From: Phytopseudomonas dryadis
GTDB taxonomy: Bacteria > Pseudomonadota > Gammaproteobacteria > Pseudomonadales > Pseudomonadaceae
Assembly: GCF_004327355.1 (NCBI RefSeq)
Contig: NZ_QJUM01000005.1
Span: 177,775-241,774, forward strand
Direction: 5' to 3'
Length of the DNA: 64,000 bases
Under the pieces are notes generated by a model. That model was not told the origin of the DNA, searched no databases, and saw nothing but the letters and a program-made list of their open reading frames with translations. The translations under genes were made by a program, and so were the position numbers. Below, one piece after another: positions 31,024 through 41,038 of the stretch. How positions within the stretch are numbered: the stretch's first letter is position 1; every line of letters begins with the position of its first letter.

Positions 31024-31723
31024 ACTCGACTTTCCCCTGGGCGTAGTTGCTCGCAGCCACAGCGATGCGCAGCAGCTGGCCACGGCGCTGGCCGAGGCCG
31101 TGGCCGCGGCACTGCGCGCAGCCATCGATAGCCACGGCACGGCCACCCTGGTGGTCTCCGGCGGGCGCAGCCCGATCGCCTTCTTCGAGTGCCTGGCCGA
31201 ACAGCCCCTGCCTTGGGCCAGGGTGCTGGTCAGCCTGGCCGACGAGCGCTGGGTGCCGGTCGGCCATGCCGACAGCAACGAGGGGCTGGTGCGCCGGCAT
31301 CTGCTGCGCGGCCCGGCCGCCGACGCGCGGCTGCTCGGCCTGTACCAGCGTGCCGATAGCCTGCAGGCGGCGGCGCAACTGGCCGACCAGGCGCTCGCTG
31401 AGTTGCCGCCGATCGACGTGCTGGTACTGGGCATGGGCGACGACGGGCATACCGCCTCGCTGTTCCCCGACAGCCCCGGCCTGAGCGAAGCCCTGCGTGG
31501 CGACTGCCCGCGACGCTGCCTGCCGATGCTTGCGCCCAGCGTGCCGCACCAGCGCCTGACCCTGACCCGGCCGCTGCTGGCGGCGGCGCGCCTGCCACTG
31601 CTGGCGATCCAGGGCCCGGGCAAACTGGATACCCTGCAACAGGCCCTGCAACTCAATGATCCGGAGCGCATGCCGATCCAGGCGTTTCTGCGCGCTCCGT
31701 TGGAAATCCACTGGTGTCCATAG
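31010..31723 (+). CDS. pgl: 6-Phosphogluconolactonase
   Basis: A 237-residue lactonase of the Pgl/NagB-like fold hydrolysing 6-phosphogluconolactone to 6-phosphogluconate. Recognisable parts are [31 protein letters not shown] and [19 protein letters not shown] with the catalytic histidine. It starts 14 bases inside zwf, so the two are translationally linked, and lies 20 bases ahead of the eda start. It is cytoplasmic and part of the HexR regulon. Confidence 0.96.
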   Translation: MAISELDFPLGVVARSHSDAQQLATALAEAVAAALRAAIDSHGTATLVVSGGRSPIAFFECLAEQPLPWARVLVSLADERWVPVGHADSNEGLVRRHLLRGPAADARLLGLYQRADSLQAAAQLADQALAELPPIDVLVLGMGDDGHTASLFPDSPGLSEALRGDCPRRCLPMLAPSVPHQRLTLTRPLLAAARLPLLAIQGPGKLDTLQQALQLNDPERMPIQAFLRAPLEIHWCP

Positions 31724-31743
31724 GCCAACAAGGAGCCCACGCC

Positions 31744-32415
31744 ATGACTCACGCAGACAGCCGTCCGCACCCCTCCATGGCCGACAAGAGCGCCAGCATC
31801 GATGCGTTCTGCGCGCGCGCGCGGATCATGCCGGTGATCACCATCGCCCGCGAGCAGGATATCCTGCCGCTGGCCGATGCCCTGGCCGCTGGCGGCCTGA
31901 CCGTGCTGGAGATAACCCTGCGCTCGGCCCATGGCCTGAGCGCCATCCGCCGTCTGCGCGAAGAGCGCCCGAACCTGTGCGTGGGGGCCGGTACCGTGCT
32001 CGACCTGGCGATGCTGGACGCCGTGCAGCAGGCCGGCGCGCAGTTCATCGTGACCCCGGGCTCGACCCGTGAACTGCTCGAGGCGGCGCTCGCCAGCCCG
32101 GTGCCCCTGCTGCCGGGTATCAGCACCGCCTCCGACCTGATGCTCGGTTATGCCATGGGCTATCGCCGCTTCAAGCTGTTCCCGGCCGAAGTCTGTGGCG
32201 GCACCGCGGCGCTCAAGGCCTTCGCCGGGCCCTTCGGCGACGTGCGCTTCTGCCCCACGGGGGGCGTCAATCCGGGCAACCTGCAGCGTTACATGGAGCA
32301 GCCCAACGTCATGTGCGTGGGCGGCACCTGGATGCTCGACAGCCAGTGGATCAACAACGGCGACTGGGCCAGCGTCCAGCACAGCAGTGCCGCGGCGCTT
32401 GCCCTGCTGGACTGA
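31744..32415 (+). CDS. eda: 2-Keto-3-deoxy-6-phosphogluconate aldolase
   Basis: A 223-residue class I aldolase that splits 2-keto-3-deoxy-6-phosphogluconate into pyruvate and glyceraldehyde 3-phosphate. Visible are the catalytic glutamate in LEITLR, the phosphate loop VTPGSTRELL and the Schiff-base lysine in RRFKLFPAEVCGG. I chose the ATG at 31744 with AAGGAG nine bases upstream rather than the GTG at 31714. The N-terminal 20 residues are a variable tail before SIDAFCARARIMPVITI. It is the last gene of the zwf operon; a terminator follows at 32440. Confidence 0.97.
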   Translation: MTHADSRPHPSMADKSASIDAFCARARIMPVITIAREQDILPLADALAAGGLTVLEITLRSAHGLSAIRRLREERPNLCVGAGTVLDLAMLDAVQQAGAQFIVTPGSTRELLEAALASPVPLLPGISTASDLMLGYAMGYRRFKLFPAEVCGGTAALKAFAGPFGDVRFCPTGGVNPGNLQRYMEQPNVMCVGGTWMLDSQWINNGDWASVQHSSAAALALLD

Positions 32416-32439
32416 GCGCGGCCGCCTCGCCAGCCTGTC

Positions 32440-32459
32440 GCGCCACCGTTCGGTGGCGC
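32440..32459 (+). terminator. Hairpin after eda
   Basis: GCGCCACC pairs with GGTGGCGC around GTTC, 24 bases after the eda stop and 24 before the gapN start. It has no T run, so it may only attenuate. Confidence 0.55.
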
Positions 32460-32483
32460 CTCCCACCCGTCAAGGAAACCACC

Positions 32484-34109
32484 ATGTCCACTCCGTTCGA
32501 CCTCGCCGAGCTGTTTCCCCGTCTCGATGCCATCCCCGAGGCTTACCGCCCGGATGCGCCCGTGGAGCAGCGCGAGTACCTGGTGAACGGCGAGCTGCGC
32601 AGCTGGCCGGGGCCGCTGGCGGCGGTACGCAGCCCGGTCTTCCTGGCCACCGACGCGGGCGACGAGCAGGTGCTGCTCGGCAGCACGCCGCTGCTCGATG
32701 CCGATGCGGCCCTGGCCGCGCTGGATGCCGCGGTGGCGGCCTATGACCATGGCCAGGGGCTGTGGCCCAACCTGCGGGTGGCCGAGCGCATCCAGCACGT
32801 CGAACGCTTCCTGGCGCGCATGCGCGAGCAGCGCGGCGCGGTGGTCAAGCTGCTGATGTGGGAGATCGGCAAGAACCTCAAGGACTCGGAAAAGGAGTTC
32901 GACCGCACCTGCGACTACATCGTCGACACCATCGAGGCGCTCAAGGCGCTGGATCGCCGCTCCAGCCGTTTCGAACTGGAGCAGGGCACCCTCGGCCAGA
33001 TCCGCCGCGTGCCACTGGGCGTGGCGCTGTGCATGGGCCCTTACAACTACCCGTTGAACGAAACCTTCACCACGCTGATTCCGGCACTGATCATGGGCAA
33101 CACCGTGGTGTTCAAGCCGGCCAAGTTCGGCGTGCTGCTGATGCGGCCCCTGCTGGAGGCGTTCCGCGACAGCTTCCCGGCGGGGGTGATCAACATCATC
33201 TACGGCCGTGGCCGCGACACGGTGAGTGCGCTGATGGCCAGCGGCAAGGTCGATGTGTTCGCCTTCATCGGCACCCACAAGGGCGCCAGCGACCTGAAGA
33301 AGCTGCACCCCAAGCCGCACCGTCTGCGCGCGGCCCTGGGCCTGGATGCGAAGAACCCCGGCATCGTGCTGCCCGAGGTGGATCTGGACAACGCGGTGAA
33401 CGAGGCCCTGACCGGGGCGCTGTCGTTCAACGGCCAGCGCTGCACGGCGCTGAAGATCCTCTTCGTCCACGAGCAGGTGCTGCAGCCGTTCCTCGACAAG
33501 TTCAGCGCCGCCCTGGCCAGGCTCAAACCCGGCATGCCCTGGGAACCCGGCGTGGCGCTGACGCCGCTGCCGGAGCCGGGCAAGGTGGCCTATCTGCAGG
33601 CGGTGCTGGCCGATGCCGTGGCCAGGGGCGCGCGGGTGATCAACCCGGGCGGGGGCGAGCACCGCGAGAGTTTCTTCTACCCGGCGCTGCTGTGCCCGGT
33701 GGATCCGCAGATGCGCCTGTACCGGGAAGAGCAGTTCGGCCCGCTGGTGCCGGTGGTGCCCTATGCCGATCTGGACGAGGTCATCGACTATGTGCTGCAG
33801 TCCGACTTCGGCCAGCAACTGAGCCTGTTCGGCAACGATCCGCAGCAGATCGGCCGGCTGGTCGATGCCTTCGCCAACCAGGTCGGGCGCATCAACATCA
33901 ACGCCCAGTGCCAGCGCGGGCCGGATACCTTCCCGTTCAACGGCCGCAAGGATTCCGCCGAAGGCACGCTGTCGGTACATGACGCCCTGCGCGTGTTCTC
34001 CATCCGCACCCTGGTGGCCACCCGTTACCAGGACGACAACAAGGCCCTGATCAGCGAGATCATCCGCCAGCGCGCGTCCGGTTTCCTGACCACCGATTAC
34101 ATCTTCTGA
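32484..34109 (+). CDS. gapN: NADP-dependent glyceraldehyde-3-phosphate dehydrogenase (non-phosphorylating type)
   Basis: A 541-residue aldehyde dehydrogenase superfamily member. The sequence FCMGPYNYPLNETFTTLIPA-like segment (ALCMGPYNYPLNETF), KPAKFGVLL, and catalytic cysteine in SFNGQRCTALKI match the long GapN group, which oxidises glyceraldehyde 3-phosphate directly to 3-phosphoglycerate and makes NADPH. The ATG follows CAAGGAAA. It lies just behind eda, whose product is glyceraldehyde 3-phosphate, so a bypass of Gap/Pgk is a sensible role. Substrate preference within the superfamily is inferred, not shown. Confidence 0.82.
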   Translation: MSTPFDLAELFPRLDAIPEAYRPDAPVEQREYLVNGELRSWPGPLAAVRSPVFLATDAGDEQVLLGSTPLLDADAALAALDAAVAAYDHGQGLWPNLRVAERIQHVERFLARMREQRGAVVKLLMWEIGKNLKDSEKEFDRTCDYIVDTIEALKALDRRSSRFELEQGTLGQIRRVPLGVALCMGPYNYPLNETFTTLIPALIMGNTVVFKPAKFGVLLMRPLLEAFRDSFPAGVINIIYGRGRDTVSALMASGKVDVFAFIGTHKGASDLKKLHPKPHRLRAALGLDAKNPGIVLPEVDLDNAVNEALTGALSFNGQRCTALKILFVHEQVLQPFLDKFSAALARLKPGMPWEPGVALTPLPEPGKVAYLQAVLADAVARGARVINPGGGEHRESFFYPALLCPVDPQMRLYREEQFGPLVPVVPYADLDEVIDYVLQSDFGQQLSLFGNDPQQIGRLVDAFANQVGRININAQCQRGPDTFPFNGRKDSAEGTLSVHDALRVFSIRTLVATRYQDDNKALISEIIRQRASGFLTTDYIF

Positions 34110-34151
34110 CCCGGTGCGGCGCACCGGGCGGTGTGCCGCAGGAGACCCGAG

Positions 34152-34970
34152 ATGGCCCTTGAGATCAGCAAGGATACCCGCCTGTGCATGTCGCTGTCGG
34201 GGCGTCCCGGCAACTTCGGCACGCGTTTCCACAACTACCTGTACCAGGCCCTGGAACTGGACTACCTGTACAAGGCCTTCACGACCACCGATCTGCCCGC
34301 CGCCATCGGCGGCATACGGGCGCTGGGCACTCGTGGCTGCGCGGTGTCGATGCCGTTCAAGGAGGCCTGCATCGAATACCTGGATGGCCTGCACGCCTCG
34401 GCGGCCACGCTGCAGTCGGTCAACACCATCGTCGCGGATGACGGACACCTGACCGGCTACAACACCGACTACAGCGCGGTGGTGCATCTGCTCGAACAGC
34501 ACGGCGTGCCCAACGACATCCGCTACGCCCTGCGCGGTAGCGGCGGCATGGCCAAGGCGGTGGCCTGCGCGCTGCGTGACAGCGGTTTTCGCCAGGGCTG
34601 CATCGTCGCCCGTAACGAGCGGGCGGGCAGGGCGCTGGCCGAGCAGTGCGGGGTGACCTGGCGCCCGTCTCTGGATGAACTGCGTCCCGAGCTGCTGGTC
34701 AATGTCACGCCGCTGGGCATGAACGGGCCGCAGGCCGACGAACTGGCCTTCGACGAGCAGGCGGTGGCCGCGGCGCAGTGGGTCTTCGACGTGGTCGCGG
34801 TGCCGGTGCAGACGCCGCTGATCCGCCTGGCCCGGCAGTTGGGCAAACCGGTGATCACCGGCGGTGAGGTGATCGTGCTGCAGGCGGTCGAGCAGTTCGT
34901 GCTGTACACCGGTATCCGCCCCGAGGCCGAGTTGATAGCGCGCGCCGCACACTTTGCCCTGGCCGAATAG
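34152..34970 (+). CDS. Shikimate dehydrogenase-like protein
   Basis: A 272-residue member of the AroE superfamily, related to the shikimate 5-dehydrogenase-like group rather than canonical AroE. Residues seen are SLSGRPGNFGTRFHN at the substrate site, VSMPFKE, TGYNTDYSAV and a shortened nucleotide loop LRGSGGMAKAV in place of GAGGAA. The ATG at 34152 has AGGAG upstream; the longer frame is unlikely. It follows gapN after 42 bp and probably shares its transcript. The true substrate may not be shikimate; it may be a quinate- or sugar-derived compound. Confidence 0.82.
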   Translation: MALEISKDTRLCMSLSGRPGNFGTRFHNYLYQALELDYLYKAFTTTDLPAAIGGIRALGTRGCAVSMPFKEACIEYLDGLHASAATLQSVNTIVADDGHLTGYNTDYSAVVHLLEQHGVPNDIRYALRGSGGMAKAVACALRDSGFRQGCIVARNERAGRALAEQCGVTWRPSLDELRPELLVNVTPLGMNGPQADELAFDEQAVAAAQWVFDVVAVPVQTPLIRLARQLGKPVITGGEVIVLQAVEQFVLYTGIRPEAELIARAAHFALAE

Positions 34971-35354
34971 CGCGTCTGTGGGGCGATACGTGTAGGCGCG
35001 TCGACCTCGGCGCGAACGATGGTGGCCGTACCGCGAGTTTTGCGTGGGTCAGATGACGATTCGCCGCGGGGGCGCGGCTCCTACAGGGGTGTCATAAGAA
35101 TCAGAGCTGCCCCAGCCCGCCAGTCTGTCGTTCACCTTCTCGGCCTGACTCGGCACCGCCGATTTAAAGTTTGCACTTTCCGTTTCCTTGCTCAGTCGTA
35201 AAAGAGGTAGGGCATGGCGCTGCGACGAACGCTCTGCCAGACGCTGGCTTCGCCGCAGCGCCATGCCCTGCATCCGAACGGATGCCTGCACAGGCTTCTG
35301 ATGCCTGGCGCGCCACTTCGAGTGGCTCGCCGACAGATACGCAAGGAGATAGCC
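34971..35354. other. Intergenic region with palindromic element E
   Basis: This 384-bp region holds a short copy of the palindromic element (34991-35085) and an AT-richer stretch near 35161-35205 that probably contains the promoter of the DUF3309 gene. No gene is supported. Confidence 0.5.
34991..35085 (-). repeat. Palindromic element, short copy E
   Basis: TGTAGGCGCGTCGACCTCGG and GGGGGCGCGGCTCCTACA face each other around a variable middle with GCGAGTTTTGCG. It is related in inverted order to copies A-D. Confidence 0.65.
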
Positions 35355-35513
35355 ATGGGCTTGGGAACCATACTGCTGATCATTCTGATCCTCATGCTGA
35401 TTGGTGCCATCCCGGCATGGCCGCACAGCCGCAGCTGGGGCTACGGGCCCACTGGTGGGCTTGGACTGGTGCTGGTCATCGTGCTGGTGCTGTTGCTACT
35501 CGGCTACCTATGA
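35355..35513 (+). CDS. DUF3309 family small membrane protein
   Basis: A 52-residue protein with two hydrophobic segments (GLGTILLIILILMLIGAIPA and GLVLVIVLVLLLLGYL) separated by the loop WPHSRSWGYGPTGG, the standard layout of DUF3309. AAGGAG lies eight bases before the ATG. Longer in-frame starts back to 35214 lack support. Similar proteins occur in many proteobacteria with no known function, probably in the inner membrane. Confidence 0.88.
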   Translation: MGLGTILLIILILMLIGAIPAWPHSRSWGYGPTGGLGLVLVIVLVLLLLGYL

Positions 35514-35545
35514 GCCAGCGCCTACGTCTTTGATGTAGGTCGTCA

Positions 35546-35572
35546 CCGTCGGCGGCGCTCGCCGCTGACGGC
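35546..35572 (+). terminator. Hairpin after the DUF3309 gene
   Basis: CCGTCGGCGGC and GCCGCTGACGG pair with one mismatch around a short loop. A smaller hairpin CCTAC...GTAGG (35521-35539) precedes it. The T run is missing. Confidence 0.45.
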
Positions 35573-35640
35573 TGAGCTGGCCAAGGCCAGTTTCCGATTG
35601 TCCTTTCTCTCCCCTGTTTTCATTTCCGGAGGTCGCCTGC

Positions 35641-36696
35641 TTGGATCTGGTGATTGCACGGCCTGAAGGTCTGTACTGTCCTCCCGGAGATTTCTATATC
35701 GACCCCTGGCGCCCGGTAGAGCGGGCCGTCATCACCCATGGGCACGGCGATCATGCCCGTGGCGGCAACCGGCGCTACCTGGCTGCCGCGCCCGGCGAGG
35801 GTATTCTGCGGGCGCGGCTGGGCCGCGACATCGACCTGCAGACCCTGGCCTACGGCGAACGCCTCGACCACCACGGCGTCACCCTGAGTTTCCACCCCGC
35901 CGGCCATGTGCTGGGCTCGGCCCAGATACGCCTGGAGTACCGTGGCGAGGTGTGGGTCGCCTCCGGTGACTACAAGGTCGAGGCGGACGGCACCTGCGCC
36001 GCATTCGAGCCGGTGCGTTGCCATACCTTCATCAGCGAATCGACCTTCGGCCTGCCCATCTATCGCTGGCGACCCCAGGCGCAGATCTTCGCCGGTATCG
36101 ACGACTGGTGGCGGCAGAACCAGGCCGCCGGCCGCGCCAGCGTGCTGTTCTGCTACGCCTTCGGCAAGGCCCAGCGCATCCTGCATGGCATCGATGCGGG
36201 CATCGGGCCGATTCTCGGTCACGGTTCGATGGAGCCGCTCAACCAGGTCTACCGCGACGCCGGCGTGCAACTGCCGCAGACCCTCTACGTCGGCGATGTA
36301 CAGAAGAACGACCCGTTGTTGCGTCAGGCCCTGATCCTGGCGCCGCCCTCGGCTGGCGGCAGCACCTGGATGCGCCGCTTCGGCGACTACAGCGATGCCT
36401 TCGCCAGCGGCTGGATGCTGCTGCGCGGCACACGCCGCCGACGCGGGGTCGACCGGGGCTTCGTGCTCTCCGACCATGCCGACTGGCCGGGCCTGCTGTG
36501 GGCCATCGGCCAGACCGGCGCCGAACGGGTGATGGTCACCCATGGCTCGGTGAACGTGCTGGTGCGCTACCTGTGCGAGCAGGGCCTGGATGCCCAGGCC
36601 TTCGCCACCGAATACGGCGAGGAGGACGACACGGCGCCGGCCATGGCGGAGCCGGGCGGCGAGGGCGGGCCGCCAGCGCCGGAGCCAGCGCGATGA
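35641..36696 (+). CDS. Ligase-associated DNA exonuclease (metallo-beta-lactamase fold)
   Basis: A 351-residue MBL/beta-CASP-type nuclease with the metal motif ITHGHGDHARGG (H33, H35, D37, H38), GDYKVE and the late SDHADWPGL. It is the first gene of the four-gene ligase-associated DNA repair operon found in many bacteria (exonuclease, ligase, helicase, phosphoesterase). The start is TTG at 35641, with GGAGG ten bases upstream; no better ATG exists. The stop overlaps the ligase ATG by four bases. It should process DNA ends before sealing. The C-terminal 30 residues are a disordered Pro/Gly/Glu tail. Confidence 0.92.
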   Translation: MDLVIARPEGLYCPPGDFYIDPWRPVERAVITHGHGDHARGGNRRYLAAAPGEGILRARLGRDIDLQTLAYGERLDHHGVTLSFHPAGHVLGSAQIRLEYRGEVWVASGDYKVEADGTCAAFEPVRCHTFISESTFGLPIYRWRPQAQIFAGIDDWWRQNQAAGRASVLFCYAFGKAQRILHGIDAGIGPILGHGSMEPLNQVYRDAGVQLPQTLYVGDVQKNDPLLRQALILAPPSAGGSTWMRRFGDYSDAFASGWMLLRGTRRRRGVDRGFVLSDHADWPGLLWAIGQTGAERVMVTHGSVNVLVRYLCEQGLDAQAFATEYGEEDDTAPAMAEPGGEGGPPAPEPAR

Positions 36697-38432
36697 TCGC
36701 CTTCGCCGAACTCTATGGGCGCCTCGACGCCACTACCTCGAGCAATGCCAAGCTGGCCGCCCTGCAGGACTACCTGCGCAGCGCGCCGGCCGCCGACGCC
36801 GCCTGGGCGGTGTATTTCCTCGCCGGCGGCCGGCCCCGGCAACTGGTGCCGGCGCGACAACTGCGCGAACTGGCGATACGGCTGGCGGATCTGCCGCCCT
36901 GGCTGTTCGAAGAGAGCTACGCCGCGGTCGGCGATCTGGCCGAAACCATCGCCCTGGTCCTGCCCGACTCCAGCCAGACCAGCACTGACGGGCTGGCCGT
37001 GTGGGTCGAGGACAAGCTGCTGCCCCTGCGCGGCCTGCCGCCCGAGGAGCTGGCCAGGCGCCTGGCCGCGCTATGGACGCAGCTGGATCGCCAGGCGCTG
37101 ATGGTCTGCGTCAAGCTGATCACCGGGGCTTTCCGGGTTGGTGTCTCCAAGTTGCTGGTCACCCGCGCTCTGGCCAGCGTCGCCGCCATCGACGCCAAGC
37201 GCGTCGCGCAGCGTCTGGTCGGTTATACCGACCTGTCCCACCGGCCGAGCGCCGACGCCTATCGGCGGCTGATCGCCGTGGAGTCGGCCGACGAGCATGC
37301 CCAGCGCGGCGGCCAGCCCTATCCGTTCTTTCTCGCTCATTCCCTGCAGCGGCCGCCGCAGGAATTCGAGGCCAGCCTGGGGCCGCCACGCGACTGGCTG
37401 GTGGAGTGGAAGTGGGATGGCATCCGCGCGCAACTGGTCAAGCGCGAGGGCCGCTTGTGGCTCTGGTCACGCGGCGAAGAGCTGATCAGCGAGCGCTTCC
37501 CCGAACTCGAGGCGCTGACCGCGTGCCTGGCGGACGGCACGGTGATCGACGGCGAGCTGGTGGTCTGGCGGCATGCGCCCGAGGCCACCGCGCAGCAGCG
37601 CGAGCTGATGGCGCATGCCGCCGCCGAGCCGGCCGAGCGGATCAACGCCGAGGTCGAGGCCCAGGTCGAACGCTACGGCATTCAGCCCTTCGCCCTGCTG
37701 CAGCAGCGCATCGGGCGCAAGACCCTGAGCCGCAAGCTGCTGGAAGAGGTGCCGGTGGCGCTGCTCGGCTACGACCTGCTGGAGTGGCAGGGCGCGGACT
37801 GGCGCAGTCGGCCCCAGCATGAGCGGCGCGCGCAACTGGAGCGGGTCATCGCCGCCTGCGCCAGCCCGCGGCTGATGCCCTCGCCGCTGTTGTCGGGCGA
37901 CAGCTGGCAGGCCCTGGCCGACCTGCGCGAGGCGTCCCGCGCCCTGGGTGTCGAAGGCATGATGCTCAAGGCCTGCGACGGGCAGTACGGGGTCGGCCGC
38001 AGCAAGGATGTCGGCGTGTGGTGGAAGTGGAAGATCGACCCGCTCAGCGTGGATGCCGTGCTGATCTACGCCCAGCGTGGCCATGGCCGGCGCGCCAGCC
38101 TGTACAGCGACTACACCTTCGCCGTGTGGGATGGGCCGCCCGGGGCTGCCGGGCGCAGCCTGGTGCCCTTTGCCAAGGCCTATTCGGGGCTGACCGACGA
38201 GGAGATGCGCAAGGTCGACGCCATCGTGCGCAAGACCACGGTGGAGAAGTTCGGCCCGGTGCGCAGCGTGACGCCGAGCCTGGTGTTCGAACTGGGCTTC
38301 GAGGGCATCGCCCTGTCGCGCCGGCACAAGAGCGGCATCGCCGTGCGCTTCCCGCGCATGCTGCGCTGGCGCCAGGACAAGCCGGTGGAGGAGGCCGATA
38401 CCCTGGCGACGCTGCAGGAGCTGTTGCCATGA
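36693..38432 (+). CDS. ATP-dependent DNA ligase of the ligase-associated repair operon
   Basis: A 579-residue ligase. The N-terminal DNA-binding domain spans about 1-215, the adenylation domain contains K240 of the KWDG motif ([11 protein letters not shown]), and the OB fold contains [15 protein letters not shown]. It joins nicked or broken DNA using ATP, separately from the essential NAD-dependent LigA. Compared with what I know of the family, residues about 294-327 look like an Ala/Glu-rich insertion between motif GELVVWR and [12 protein letters not shown]. Both ends of the gene overlap neighbours by ATGA, so the four proteins are made together. Confidence 0.93.
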   Translation: MIAFAELYGRLDATTSSNAKLAALQDYLRSAPAADAAWAVYFLAGGRPRQLVPARQLRELAIRLADLPPWLFEESYAAVGDLAETIALVLPDSSQTSTDGLAVWVEDKLLPLRGLPPEELARRLAALWTQLDRQALMVCVKLITGAFRVGVSKLLVTRALASVAAIDAKRVAQRLVGYTDLSHRPSADAYRRLIAVESADEHAQRGGQPYPFFLAHSLQRPPQEFEASLGPPRDWLVEWKWDGIRAQLVKREGRLWLWSRGEELISERFPELEALTACLADGTVIDGELVVWRHAPEATAQQRELMAHAAAEPAERINAEVEAQVERYGIQPFALLQQRIGRKTLSRKLLEEVPVALLGYDLLEWQGADWRSRPQHERRAQLERVIAACASPRLMPSPLLSGDSWQALADLREASRALGVEGMMLKACDGQYGVGRSKDVGVWWKWKIDPLSVDAVLIYAQRGHGRRASLYSDYTFAVWDGPPGAAGRSLVPFAKAYSGLTDEEMRKVDAIVRKTTVEKFGPVRSVTPSLVFELGFEGIALSRRHKSGIAVRFPRMLRWRQDKPVEEADTLATLQELLP

Positions 38433-41038
38433 GCCTGGCCAGCGACTGGCTGCGGGGCAACGGCTGGAAGCCCTTCGCCTTCCAGAAAAGCGTGTGGCGC
38501 GCGGTCGCCGAGGGGCAGAGCGGCCTGCTGCATGCCTCCACCGGGGCCGGCAAGACCTACGCCGTATGGCTGGCGGCGTTGAACCGCTTCGCCACGCCGG
38601 GAACGGCCGGCCGCGCTGGCGACAAGCCGCGTCGACGCCCGGCGGCCGCGGCGCTGACGGTGCTCTGGGTGACGCCGATGCGCGCCCTGGCAGCCGACAC
38701 CGAGCGTGCCCTGCAGGTGCCGCTGAGCGCCCTGGAGATACCCTGGAGCCTGGGGTCGCGCACGGGCGACACCGGCAGTGCCGAACGCCAGCGCCAGGCC
38801 CGACGCTTGCCCAGCGTGCTGATCACCACGCCGGAGAGCCTGACCCTGCTGCTGACGCGCAGCGACGCCCACAGCCAGTTCGCCGCTCTCGGCATGCTGG
38901 TGGTCGACGAGTGGCACGAGTTGCTCGGCAACAAAAGGGGCGTGCAACTGCAACTGGCCCTGGCGCGCTTGCGCCAGTGGAATCCGCAACTGATCGTCTG
39001 GGGGCTGTCGGCGACCCTGGGCAATCAGGCCCATGCGCTGGAGGTGTTGGTGCCGGCTGGCGGCGGCCGCCTGGTACAGGGGCAGGCCGGTCCGCCACCG
39101 CTCATCGACAGCCTGTTGCCGGCGGGACTGGAACGCTTTCCCTGGGCCGGGCACCTGGGCCTGCGCCTGCTGCCCCAGGTGGTCGATGAACTGCAGGCCA
39201 GCGCAGTCAGCCTGGTATTCACCAACACCCGCTCCCAGGCCGAGCTCTGGTACCAGGCGCTGCTCGCTGCGCGGCCGGACTGGGCCGGGCTGATCGCCCT
39301 GCACCACGGCTCGTTGTCGCGGGAGGTGCGCGACTGGGTCGAGCTCGGCCTGAAACAGGGGCGCCTGAAAGCCGTGGTGTGCACCTCCAGCCTGGATCTG
39401 GGGGTCGACTTCCTGCCGGTCGAGCGGGTGCTGCAGATCGGTTCGGCCAAGGGCGTGGCGCGCCTGCTGCAGCGGGCCGGGCGTTCCGGTCATGCGCCGG
39501 GGCGCACCTCGCGCATCACCCTGGTGCCGACCCATGCGCTCGAGGTGATCGAAGCGGTGGCCGCCCGGGACGCGGTGGCCGAAGGGCGCATCGAGTCGCG
39601 CGAGTCGCCGCGCAATCCACTCGACGTGCTGGTGCAGCACCTGGTGAGCATGGCCCTGGGCGGCGGTTTCCGGCCGCACGAGCTGTTGCCCGAGGTGCGC
39701 AGCGCCTGGGCCTACCGGACGCTGGACGAGGCGCAGTGGGCCTGGGCCCTGGCCTTCGTCCGCCAGGGCGGGCACTCGCTGAGCGCCTATCCCGACTACC
39801 GCCGTGTCGAACCCGACGAGCAGGGTGTCTGGCGCGTGCCCAGCGCGCGGCTGGCACGGCGCCATCGCATGGGCGTGGGCACCATCGTCAGCGATGCCAG
39901 TGTCAGCGTGAAGTGGTGGAGCAAGGGCGGTGGCGGCGGCTCGCTCGGCAGTGTCGAGGAGGGCTTCATTGCCCGCCTGCGGCCGGGCGACGCGTTCATG
40001 TTCGCCGGTCGCCAGCTGGAGCTGGTGCGGGTCGAGAACATGACCGCCTACGTGCGCCGCAGCAGCGCGCGCAAGGCCGCCGTGCCACGCTGGAATGGCG
40101 GGCGCATGCCGCTGTCCGGGGAACTGGCTGAGGCCGTGGTCAGGCGTTTCGGCGCGGCCGCCGAGGGTGAATTCAGCGGCCCGGAGATGCGCCTGCTGCA
40201 GCCCTTGTTGCAGGTGCAGCGCGACTGGTCCGGCTTGCCCACGCCCGACACCCTGCTGGCCGAAACCCTGCACTCGCGCGAGGGCTGGCACCTGTTTCTC
40301 TATCCCTTCGCCGGCCGCAACGTGCACCTGGGCCTGGCCAGCCTGCTGGCCTGGCGCCTCGGCCAGCTGCAGCCGCTGACCTTTTCCATCGCCGTCAACG
40401 ACTATGGCCTCGAACTGCTGTGCGCCACCGAGGTGGACTGGGCGCGCTGGCTGGATGCCGACCTGCTGCGCAGCGACGATCTGCTGCACGACGTGCTCGC
40501 CAGCCTGAATGCCGGGGAGCTGGCGCAGCGGCGCTTCCGCGAGATCGCCCGCATCGCCGGCCTGGTGTTCGCCGGCTATCCGGGGGCGGGCAAGAGCCTG
40601 CGCCAGATCCAGGCGTCCAGCGGCTTGTTCTTCGAGGTGTTCAAGCAATACGACCCCGACAACCTGCTGCTCGCCCAGGCCCACGCCGAAGTCTTGAGCC
40701 AGGAGCTGGACGTGCGCTCGCTGCAGCGCACCCTGGGCCGCCTGCGTGGGCTGCGCCTGCAACTGCATGCCTTGCGTCGCGCCACGCCGCTGGCGTTTCC
40801 GTTGCTGGTCGAGCGCTTTCGCGAGAGCCTCAGCTCGGAGAAACTTGCCGAGCGGATCGCCCGCATGCTCGGCGAGCTGGAGCGGGCCGCCGGCCCCGGC
40901 GCCTACAGCGCCGCGCCGCCCCTGATCGAGGCGGCGCCGACACCGCTGCGGCGCGAACGCAAGCGCAAGGACGGGCGCCCGCGAACAACCAGAAAGGCGC
41001 AGGACGACGCGGCCTTGCCACAACCGGGTGACCCGTGA
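38429..41038 (+). CDS. Ligase-associated DEXH-box helicase (Lhr-Core type)
   Basis: An 869-residue superfamily 2 helicase. Motif I is STGAGKT (37-43), motif [12 protein letters not shown] with DEWH at 160-163, motif III GLSATLG, and motif [17 protein letters not shown] winged-helix and Lhr-specific C-terminal domain follow, ending in a basic tail ([16 protein letters not shown]) likely to contact DNA. Lhr-Core helicases translocate 3' to 5' and unwind RNA:DNA hybrids and DNA. Start and stop overlap the ligase and phosphoesterase genes by four bases each. Confidence 0.94.
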   Translation: MSLASDWLRGNGWKPFAFQKSVWRAVAEGQSGLLHASTGAGKTYAVWLAALNRFATPGTAGRAGDKPRRRPAAAALTVLWVTPMRALAADTERALQVPLSALEIPWSLGSRTGDTGSAERQRQARRLPSVLITTPESLTLLLTRSDAHSQFAALGMLVVDEWHELLGNKRGVQLQLALARLRQWNPQLIVWGLSATLGNQAHALEVLVPAGGGRLVQGQAGPPPLIDSLLPAGLERFPWAGHLGLRLLPQVVDELQASAVSLVFTNTRSQAELWYQALLAARPDWAGLIALHHGSLSREVRDWVELGLKQGRLKAVVCTSSLDLGVDFLPVERVLQIGSAKGVARLLQRAGRSGHAPGRTSRITLVPTHALEVIEAVAARDAVAEGRIESRESPRNPLDVLVQHLVSMALGGGFRPHELLPEVRSAWAYRTLDEAQWAWALAFVRQGGHSLSAYPDYRRVEPDEQGVWRVPSARLARRHRMGVGTIVSDASVSVKWWSKGGGGGSLGSVEEGFIARLRPGDAFMFAGRQLELVRVENMTAYVRRSSARKAAVPRWNGGRMPLSGELAEAVVRRFGAAAEGEFSGPEMRLLQPLLQVQRDWSGLPTPDTLLAETLHSREGWHLFLYPFAGRNVHLGLASLLAWRLGQLQPLTFSIAVNDYGLELLCATEVDWARWLDADLLRSDDLLHDVLASLNAGELAQRRFREIARIAGLVFAGYPGAGKSLRQIQASSGLFFEVFKQYDPDNLLLAQAHAEVLSQELDVRSLQRTLGRLRGLRLQLHALRRATPLAFPLLVERFRESLSSEKLAERIARMLGELERAAGPGAYSAAPPLIEAAPTPLRRERKRKDGRPRTTRKAQDDAALPQPGDP

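Noticed and set aside
31714..31743. GTG start for eda overlapping pgl
   Set aside because: The ATG at 31744 has AAGGAG at correct spacing; the upstream extension is not typical of the family.
29521..32466. 981-codon open frame on the minus strand
   Set aside because: It is antisense to zwf, pgl and eda, which have clear motifs. Its protein is low-complexity and lacks any recognisable domain; a shadow of GC-rich codon usage.
32289..34952. 887-codon open frame on the minus strand
   Set aside because: Antisense to gapN and the shikimate dehydrogenase-like gene; no motif and no ribosome binding site.
38180..41023. 947-codon open frame on the minus strand
   Set aside because: Antisense to the Lhr-type helicase gene with intact helicase motifs; Gln/His/Ala-rich composition typical of shadow frames.
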